A stretch of DNA of 64,000 nucleotides from Dryococelus australis (lineage: Eukaryota; Arthropoda; Insecta; Phasmatodea; Phasmatidae), in contig CM057009.1 in the NCBI GenBank assembly GCA_029891345.1, positions 210,174,709-210,238,708 on the forward strand, in the 5' to 3' direction. The position numbers and the translations under genes are program-made. This document shows positions 56,240-64,000 of this stretch, piece after piece. Position 1 is the stretch's first letter. Each line of letters starts with the position of its first letter. A model generated the notes under the pieces. That model was not told where the DNA came from. It saw nothing but the letters and a program-made list of their open reading frames with translations, and ran no database searches.

Positions 56240-57080
56240 CCGTACCTTAAACGCCTTGCGGCTACCTGAAATAAATACCAGCTGTGTTTTGCATCATTAT
56301 ATAATTTATTAGATATTGATCTACACACCTCGTCTGAGGTAACTTACACTTGCTGCTGAGCTACACCCATCAGCGTGGGATATACAGAATAAACAGACAT
56401 GTGGTCACAATGCATTAGGTTGTACAAATAAAACCCACCCAAGCGATACAAGGGATGGTGTCTCGGTGGCAGGTGAACAACGGTTCTGGTTAATTAATAA
56501 AGTCTATTGCTGAAGAAATTATTGTGCAAAAAGTTTATGGCTGCCGAGCACGCGAAATGTGAGTCACGACGTAACACGCTACACCCCTCACAAGACGAAC
56601 TATGACTGACTGGAAAAATGCTGCGTGCTAGCCGGCTTGGCGGGCTAGCACCCCATGTGGAACTACTTTCTAGACATCACCCTTGCATGAAAAACACTTT
56701 ACACTTGCCTTAGGAGGATCCTGCATGTTGCTAAAATTACCTCTTGCACTACAAAAGAATATGGATGCATAATGACACTGTGATATGAGATGAGGATGGT
56801 TACATGTGATAATGAAAAATATGTCCACAAAGAAAAACACCGCAAAAGAAATATATTAGGGTGTTAAGGCATTTAACTGGGGTGTTTATATGTGCACGTG
56901 TTCTTGTGTACAATTTGCGTTGCTATTAAGCTCTTTAGAATATAAAAACAGAAAATGTGGGGATCTCCTTTCATATCACTGCGCTCGGGCGCTCACTGCA
57001 CTTGTGTTGCTCCGGTGACACTACCACTGCACTGCACCTGCGACGCCTGCGGCGTAGAGTGCGCACACTCACTGCATTGC
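56240..57080 (-). repeat. LTR-like sequence of the second Ty3/gypsy copy
   Basis: AACGGTTCTGGTTAATTAAT (56475 on) and GCCGGCTTGGCGGGC (56631 on) resemble parts of the LTRs at 30456 and 35221 (AGGTTCCGGTTAATTAATG; GCCGAGGTTTGGCGGGC). Diverged; ends uncertain. Confidence 0.5.
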
Positions 57081-57189
57081 TTGTGGAGTCTTTGTTGATT
57101 TGGTGCAGCAGGCAAACTGACTTCTAAGAGCGGGTATGCGGCACACGCAAAAGGCCCCCACCCCTCGCGAGGCTATTTGCAGCCGCACA

Positions 57190-57700
57190 CATCACTTGCA
57201 GCAGAGGCATGACCTGGCATCTGCTCGTCGTTGACGTAACGCATAAGGGTTTTTTTTTGCCATGAGCTCCTCCCTGATATCGCCGTTGTGAGGCTCTGGT
57301 TCACTTGCAAACTCCTCCTGTGTTTCCTGCTCCTCACTTGCTTGAGGTGTTGGTGATGCAGTTTCCACCATGTTTCCGTTATTTCCATCACCTGTGCCCG
57401 CGGCCTCGTCCGGCATCGACATCTAATGGGGGCACTCCTGCGGGAGGTGAAGCACCACCTTCCTCTTCACTCAAGTGCGTTGCCTGCTCTGCAGGTGGTG
57501 TGCCGCCATTGGGTGTTCGCTGCAGGCATCTCCGGGTGATAGACAGATTGTGTCCCAATGTACCCTTATGCATTTCCTTCCCAATTTGATCAGGTAGGTG
57601 CTGGATCCGATACTTTTTATGACCTGGTGCTATCCCATCCAGCGTGCAGCGAGTACGGAGCAGAAGTTCTGTCTCGCCGCAGACTGTGGGTGCACTTTAA
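57190..57700 (-). pseudogene. Integrase C-terminal tail of the second Ty3/gypsy copy
   Basis: Minus strand: IQHLPDQIGKE-like words, HKGTLGHNLSITRRC and, in a shifted frame, an acidic stretch (SEEQETQEEFASEPEP) ending KKNPYALRQRRADA, the terminal PYxLRxR pattern common in gypsy pol proteins. It joins RT sequence directly, marking the internal deletion. Confidence 0.55.
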
Positions 57701-57779
57701 GGTACATGATGCTGCATAATTCTCAATTAGCTGTAACTGCTCAAGGTTTGGCGTATTTCCATCCTCCGTCTAGAACTTG

Positions 57780-58925
57780 CTCTAGGAACTCCAACTTGAT
57801 CTTTCCTACGTGACACTTGTTCACCGCACAGCTTAGGCCATTTATTGCAAGTCATTCTGGCAACACTGACACGTGATGGATGTGGTATTCCCAGCTACTG
57901 GACCATATGATAACATCGTCCAAGTAAACTAACGTAAAATTGCTGAGGAGTCTATCCAGGGCACGAACCATAATCGATTGTAACGTTGCTGGTGCTCCCT
58001 TTAAAGCAAACGGCATTGCACAAAAATTATACCTGCGCCCGTCTGGCGTGGTGAACGTGGTATTTTCACAGTCTTCTGGTTTTTCCGGGATCTAACAATA
58101 GTCACTACGGAGATCAAGTGATGTCATCAGGGTAGCTTTTCCTAGCAAAGCGAGGGTATCTTTGACATTTATGTAAGGAGGTAAGTCATTACACGTCACT
58201 TTGTTGATGGGGCAAAAGTAGATGACATCCTTCTTTGGTGCCAATATTATAGCCGAATTTAATTTGCTACGCGCAGGTTCGATTACTCCGTCCGCTAACA
58301 TTTCCCTCACCTGCTCGCATATGATCATGGTATGGTTCGGCATATAACTCCGTGGGCCGGCATACATTGCTCCCTCCTGCGTGAGTTTTATTTTGTGCTC
58401 GGCTACAGTCGTTCTTCGGAGTGCATCTACTTTCGCGAAAACTTCCTTACACTCATCCAGTATTCTTTGAAATGCTGCCTGATACTGTGGCGGAACGTCA
58501 TGATCAAAATCTGAGAGTGAAACTGGGGCTATGTCACATGCAAAAGTTTTATCGATATTGTACACAGTGTGCCTCTCCTTTGCGCCAAAATGTATGCGTC
58601 TGGCAGCCAGTTCTACTGCTGTGTTCTGCTCCTGGAGCCAAGGCACGCCTAAAATCGCATCCTCTCTGATTTCTGGTGTTACTATCGCACTTGTTATTGT
58701 TTCAAGATCCCTCACTTTGACAATAACTGTAGCGTGTCCCAACGTACCACTATTCAGCTGACCAGTTGCGAATTTTATTACGTGATTATTAGGTGTTACG
58801 TTCTTAGGACTTAAAAAGCAGGGTTGTACAAAATTATGTGATGCAGCTGTATTGATAAGTGCATGGCAGGGCTGTCCATTTATATACACAAAAGCTCGGA
58901 TAAATTGCGTGCGGCTCCCACTCAC
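57780..58925 (-). pseudogene. Retropepsin and reverse transcriptase of the second Ty3/gypsy copy
   Basis: A 277-codon open frame (58092-58925) starts MSGSRTQFIRAFVYING and holds the protease site ALINTAASHN, where the catalytic Asp is Asn, then AILGVPWLQEQN, the RT fingers (MLADGVIEPARSKLNSAIIL, PINKVTCNDLPPYINVKD) and SLDLRSDYC. Past a stop the RT palm continues: MPFALKGAPATLQSIMVRAL, FTLVYLDDVIIWS (about 57910-57945) and CAVNKCHVGKIKLEFL. The long open frame suggests moderate age, but the lost protease Asp and missing RNase H and integrase make it defective. Confidence 0.88.
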
Positions 58926-59186
58926 TTGCTGTTATAGTGCTTGTTGTGGTGTTCTGTTGTTGCTGATAGGGAGAAAAGAGCATCAGGCCCTTCCCCCCTA
59001 CAACCAATTTCCCTGCTGCTTGGATGTGGGCCCTCTAGCTGTCTAAGTGTGGATTATTGCGGACTGTTTTTGAGTATGTATCTGGGATGTATGCGTCATG
59101 TGATAGGGAAGGGGTTGTTATTGTGAATTAAGGCGTTCAAAGGCGGTTATGGGAGGTTGTTGGAATTGGTCCAGGTTGTGAAACAT

Positions 59187-59972
59187 TTAAAATGTGACTT
59201 TGGATTTGCTGATTGTCAACCAAAAAATTTGTTGAGGTTGAGTAAAATGGAAGGTGATTAAGGGTTGAAAAGATGTTAGGGGTGGGGGTGGTATGGCAGA
59301 AGTGACATCTAGTGTGTTTGTGTTGGTGGGTACTAGCACCACAGAGATTAGGTTCTCTTCACCATCTTGGAGTCTGGTCTGTTCTGTTTCTGAGGTGAAA
59401 CACACAGATGAGGTGGGGATGGGTCGAATGGAATGAGAGCATAATGTGGGGACGACGGGAATGAAAATTGGAATGAGCATGATGGGTGTGAGTGGATATG
59501 GACATGCAGAGGTCTCTATTTCCGCACCTGCAATGCGAATACTAGGGCCTTTTTCTGGCCACTCTGGAATTGATAAGCCAAACCGCACCTTCCTTACACT
59601 ACTACTGCCCGGATTACCATCAGTAGTTAACAACGCTGCTTCTATCACTAATTGCAACTGCTGAGTGATATTTTGATAATCTGTGTTAACAGACTCTAAA
59701 AACTTTCTTATCTGAGTTAAGTATGCAATGTGCATCTGGCCCTGGCCTAGTCACTGAAGTATTCCTAATCAGTTACTGATATGAGTCAGCCTTGTCAAAC
59801 ATCTTTGCAAGTCAACTTGACTTAAGCTATTGTGTAGACAAACAGCTATCCTGTTAAGCCCAGAGACCTTTCTCGCACAAGTGGCAAACTCGTCCATTAT
59901 ATCTTTATCTTTCAAATATTCTACTGACGAGTGGATCCGATCCTTCAGTGCCACTCGTAACTTCTTTCGCAA
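59187..59972 (-). pseudogene. gag-like frames of the second Ty3/gypsy copy
   Basis: Two frames, 59972-59769 (MRKKLRVALKDRIHSSVEYL) and 59735-59187 (a Pro/Thr-rich region with SSSVRKVRFGLSIPEWPEKG), lie upstream of the protease on the same strand. The position suggests gag. No capsid signature as clear as in the first copy and no zinc knuckle is seen. Confidence 0.4.
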
Positions 59973-59990
59973 CTATTTCATATCACCAGA

Positions 59991-61092
59991 ATAATCTAGG
60001 TTATGAGATTTCAATTCGTACATCAGCTCATTCTTAAGCATGTACTCTGGGACAACACAGCTTTCCATGAATGCCAAATTTACTTAAATCTTAACCTTTA
60101 AAAAAGGATACAATATCATAACAGTTAACTAAGCAAGAACATACTTCCCTTTTTATTTATTTACATAGTAAACTGAACCTACTTTCACTTCCGGACCAAG
60201 TGCATGTGGTTTGGTAAAGTTATTAAAATTATATTAAAACTTGGGAAAAACCATTTTAAACAAGTACCATTGTAACACAAACCCTCCCAGAGTATTTTTA
60301 AAATCTGGGGACAAAACCAAATTCCACTAGGATGAAATGTAAACAATCAAGGGTGGACCAGTGAAACTGTCACAGTGCAGTCGGTACCACTGCACAGGAC
60401 GAAACGACATTGCCATGATGGGAGAGCAGCGCTCATCCGTGTGTACCAAAATAAACATTTCCCCATACACTAATGGTAAACAAAACACTGTAATCATAAA
60501 CCAGTAACCTGCTTACTTTTATGGGCGATAAATAGCATGTAAATTTAAACACATGAACTGCACAACAGCTCACAACTATTATGCTACTATGTACTTAGTT
60601 TTTGTTAGTGCATCACAAAGCAAAGCTATGAGCTAGGCAAGTCGCCTTAAACATGGGACCAAAGTCGTGCAGAAAAATACAGTTGCTAAGAAATTAATTT
60701 ACACAACATACTAAATTTAAATACAAAATCTCGCTACACAAAAAAAAAACACACTTAAGTTATAAGAAAAAAAAATCACTTGACCTTGACTGATGGTTAT
60801 GAGATTCGAACACACGACACCAACACACAACAAACAGGGCAGATATGAGCGTACCCGAACATGTTATAATGAATGAAAATTAATTACCTACCTAACTTGT
60901 GTATCACAAAGTCATAGATTCTTCACCAATTCAAGTCCTCACTTGGAAAAATCACAACTATATCATCATCTCACACGAACATTACATATGAAAATTTTTT
61001 TAACTTATGATACTGATGCTATTATTTGAACAGTGGTAGTAAACCACAGCTATGATACCAATTGAACTACTGTACACTGCCACTTTTGAATA
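59991..61092. other. Gene-free stretch
   Basis: AT-rich with A-runs (60738-60775). A tRNA-like B-box word (GATTCGAACACACGAC, 60792) may mark another SINE remnant. Nothing coding is supported. Confidence 0.35.
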
Positions 61093-61525
61093 ACTTTGAA
61101 TAAATCTGCTACCTTTTCTTTTTTTGTATAACTTCAGTGAAATATTAAAAACAAATTAATTTTGATAATAACAATGCGTGCTGAGTATTTGGCCATGTAC
61201 AATTCATAAACAGATTGCGAGACCAATATTTAAGAGGTCAATAATATTGTAAGTAATAAAGTGGATCGACTGTAAGGAAATCAATAAAATATAAAACCAA
61301 ATGATTGGCGATGTTGATTGTATTTTTCTTTTTGATTTGAGTAAAATGAACAACTCTAAATAATGTCATATTTAACAAAAAGAATTATTGCTGATGTATC
61401 TCAGTCTGCCAAAGGTTAGTTAACTGTGCACAAAAAGGGGGCCCCCTCACATGGAGGTATTTATGTATCTAATAAACAGAAAACATGTTTGTTAAGCAAA
61501 TACAATTTTCTTATCTTGCATCATA
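61093..61525 (+). repeat. Direct repeat, copy 2 (candidate solo LTR)
   Basis: Matches 55108-55535 from AACTTTGAATAAATCTGCTACC to TTCTTATCTTGC, about 85-90 percent alike by eye. No adjacent internal retrotransposon sequence is seen, so a solo LTR is likely. Confidence 0.6.
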
Positions 61526-61529
61526 CGTC

Positions 61530-62840
61530 ACCATGCACTGGTGCTATATTTTTAACTTTTTTTTTACCATAAAAATAAATATTTAAATTGACTGAAAAAC
61601 AATTATGATACATTTATAATTTAAAGAATACCTAGTTGCAAGAACTGTTTACACAACATCTCTTTAGATAGCAATTAAGTTCCTTAAACTATAAAGTGTA
61701 TTTGCTCATCTCTTTATGCACGTTGATAATTAGTATCCGCCGATATTGTCACTGTAGCCGTCATGCTGCCTGTTGAACTGAAAATCCCGTCACTGTCAAA
61801 CAGAGCAAGGAACTCAGAGTGGCAATGGAACAGAACATCAATGCTGAGGGTGGCCAAACGATTGGAAGACGAAGGTAGAAGTTTTATATAAGATATGCCA
61901 TATAACTTACACCCTCTGCAACAAATTAACACGCACAGAAAATTTAATTATTAATGTGTCCTAGTCCCGAGAGAGAAATAAAGAAGAGAACATTAGAAAT
62001 ACACCTACCCAGTTGGAGAGAAGTACGAATTTAGTCGCAAAAAATAGTGCCTCCGGCTCCCAGCGATTCCCTCACCAACACCATAAATATACAAATAAAT
62101 AAATAAATGAATAAATAAATAACTTCTCTTGTCTATTATGCTAAACTACACTATGGTAATTACCCTACAAGCTAGTTAAAAGACCATAATAGCTGACTAC
62201 ATCCAGAAGTACGTAGGTTAAAGTTGAAGCGCCAAAAAAGCATAGAGGTCTTCTCAAGAGATGGGCGAAAAGTGTTCGCGCGTACCGCTGTAAGGATGCG
62301 CCTAAGATTGATAACTCGAAGCTGAGAAAACGAGCTAGACTTTAGTTGAGAGTGCACCGCTAGATGGTGCATGGGTTGCAAAAGGGCACAAACTTGATGT
62401 CTATAAGATGCTCTTCCATGGAGTCTCACGGTGGGAACTCACTTGTCAGCGGGCTTCTACAGCGTAGCCAGCTGAAAGTATCTAACCTTATCCTGGATCG
62501 AAATATCACCTGACTTCGTGCCTGAAAGTACGGAATGCGGCGATGCACTATGGTAACGTACGTGCCTAATCGGCGCCGACACAGCTCGTGTAACAACCGT
62601 CTCGCCATGGCCAGGCGGATGGGACTGGAGAAGCTGTTATAAACAGAAAACTCAACTAGCAAAGTCTCTGAGTGAATTCTTTTTAAAAGGCCCGTGACCA
62701 AACTATGGAATTTATCACCCATAAAAATAAAGTACCCAAGTAGAAACTGATTAGGTGTCTACTTTAACTTAAGGTAAATGAAACCAAATTTTAAATTGCC
62801 CCTAAAAATTGTTTTTTTATAAATGCCATTCTAAAACGGC
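61530..62840. other. Gene-free stretch
   Basis: Contains a (AAAT)n-like microsatellite at 62090-62122 and a G/C-richer patch (62.2-62.7 kb) with open minus frames of 85-98 codons that match nothing I recognise. Confidence 0.35.
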
Positions 62841-62844
62841 ACAA

Positions 62845-62980
62845 TAGTAGCAGAAGCAGACAGCCTGAGGTCCTACCTGGTCTCTTCAGGTGGAAGAGTG
62901 TTCCAAAGAAATAAGCAGTATCTGAAAGTTGTTGGAAGGGCTGTGCCAGAAGAGATAACTAACAATGCAGGAAGAAGTGT
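62845..62980 (+). pseudogene. Ty3/gypsy integrase C-terminal fragment
   Basis: RSYLVSSGGRVFQRNKQYLK on the plus strand matches the conserved ending of many gypsy pol proteins (RSYLVxTxxGxxxRRNRxHL). The rest of pol is absent; the following Lys- and Arg-rich frame soon stops. Confidence 0.6.
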
Positions 62981-63261
62981 GACAGGGAAAGATAGGAAAA
63001 GAGACACCCTAGATCACAGCGAATGATCAGAAACGAGGACAGAAGAGTAATCAGCCAGCACTACAGGAGAGAATACAAGAACGGGGAGAAGAAGGTAGTG
63101 CAGAAGAAGAAGGCAGTGAGGAGGAAGAAGTGTGGACAGGGTGGCCGGAAGCAGAGACACAAGGCTAGAAACTGGAGAAGACACCACTGAGGACTACATG
63201 TGGTAGGGAAGTAAAAATGAAGGAGAGACTAAATTTGTACAAGCAAGGGACTTAATTATCT

Positions 63262-63475
63262 TTCACTAGGTCATAAATGTATCTCAAGGTGTGTTGTAGT
63301 ACAATAGTGTAAAAAATTCAGAAAGAACAGAAAATGTCAAAGAGGGGAAGATGTGTTGCATGAATGGAAGCTAAGTCATAAATGTATCTTAGGTGTGTTA
63401 TAACACAATCGTGTAACTGATTCAGAAAGAACAGAAAATGTCAAAGAGGGGAAGCGGTATTGCATGTAGGGAAGT
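63262..63475. repeat. Two-unit tandem duplication, about 107 bp each
   Basis: AGGTCATAAATGTATCTCAA and AAGTCATAAATGTATCTTAG begin two copies, each containing TTCAGAAAGAACAGAAAATG and TCAAAGAGGGGAAG. Likely recent. Confidence 0.85.
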
Positions 63476-64000
63476 TGGGAAGTTAGGTGGGTATGGTTGG
63501 TAACATTGGACGGGAGAGTGAGTTACAGAGAATGGCGGTAGAAGGATCATGTTGTAGGAATTATATACGTGTGAAATGGATAATAAAAAGGAATGTAAAC
63601 AAACGGAAGGGGAGTTCAGCCCTTTTCTCCAAAACACAATTTTTCCGTACAGTTTAAAGCTTCACATACAGTTTGAAGTTCTTTGATATCACAGTACTCT
63701 GAAAAATGACAAAAACCTACACTATTAGAACACTGCTTAGGTACTTTGATTCTGCTTGACTTCCTAACCCTAACAACACACTCAAAATCAACATTTTCAA
63801 TTTCAACCAGATCAACATTTTCTGCACCCTATCACAAACATTCACACTTTCAGCATCTACAACATTCTCAGTGTTAACATTTTTAACAACACGCTCATTA
63901 TTAGAATTCTCATAATTAAGACCATCTAAATTTTCTAGAATACTATTGTGAAATTCTCCATTATCACTCTGCATGTCACTGACCTCATCCATGTTTTTCA
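63476..64000. other. Gene-free end of window
   Basis: 63.72-64.0 kb holds an open minus frame (MDEVSDMQSDNGEFHNSILE...) of 91 codons with Asn/Val-rich repetitive words. No family is recognised and it may be chance or an edge fragment. Confidence 0.3.

Larger units (their letters stand above)
56240..59990 (-). mobile_element. Second Ty3/gypsy retrotransposon copy, minus strand, internally deleted
   Basis: Related to the element at 30456-36380 (shared MLADGVIEP, NSAI and PPYI-VKD words in RT). In transcription order: gag-like frames (59972-59187), retropepsin and reverse transcriptase (58925-about 57780), a short integrase C-terminal part (about 57700-57190) and LTR-like sequence (about 57080-56240). 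RNase H and the integrase core are missing here too. A matching 5' LTR is not seen. Confidence 0.75.

Noticed and set aside
1-64000. CRISPR array, rRNA genes, bacterial operons
   Set aside because: No regularly spaced identical repeats with unique spacers, no rRNA-like conserved stretches, and the whole window has eukaryotic transposon structure.

Overview
This is a repeat-dominated, AT-rich eukaryotic nuclear window with no intact host gene that I can recognise. The host is probably an arthropod, perhaps a crustacean. That inference rests on interspersed TTAGG-type tracts (44.2-44.9 kb), tRNA-derived SINEs, BEL/Pao, Ty3/gypsy and pogo/Tigger elements, short introns and strong TATA boxes. Nearly every coding region is broken by stops or frameshifts.

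1-14 kb is virus-like. A family B DNA polymerase exonuclease region lies on the minus strand at the left edge (1-1.8 kb) and runs out of the window. A run of decayed ORFs of unknown family follows (1.8-9.7 kb), including an acidic octapeptide-repeat protein, a 203-aa ORF and a Cys-rich ORF preceded by large palindromes. At 11.4-14.0 kb there is an unmistakable Polinton/Maverick (adintovirus-like) core: an adenain-type cysteine protease and a phospholipase A2 capsid-associated protein on the minus strand, then a packaging ATPase and a structural protein on the plus strand. All are broken. Whether the polymerase and the unknown ORFs belong to the same provirus is open.

14-25 kb holds a tRNA-headed composite repeat, a LINE reverse transcriptase fragment, two SINEs, a pogo/Tigger transposase split by a SINE, and a degenerate C2HC zinc-finger array. 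25-50 kb is a mosaic of inverted duplications. Block 26.2-38.3 kb is matched in reverse by 50.0-46.4 kb. The left copy is interrupted by a 9.19-kb Tigger-like transposon (27,655-36,842) with terminal inverted repeats and a TA duplication; the right copy supplies the empty site. Inside the Tigger sits a nested, internally deleted Ty3/gypsy retrotransposon with LTRs. Zinc-finger arrays recur at 39.5-40.4 and 43.3-43.65 kb, and a duplicated ORF appears at 25.2-26.0 and 41.7-42.4 kb in opposite orientation.

50-64 kb is a retrotransposon graveyard: a BEL/Pao pol (50.1-53.2 kb), a SINE, a Ty3/gypsy integrase region (53.8-55.1 kb), a second deleted Ty3/gypsy element on the minus strand (56.2-60.0 kb), a pair of direct repeats (55.1 and 61.1 kb) and a gypsy integrase tail (62.85 kb).

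The genes do not form a working pathway. The window records successive insertions and duplications. All coordinates of repeats and broken genes are estimates from reading the sequence and translations by eye.
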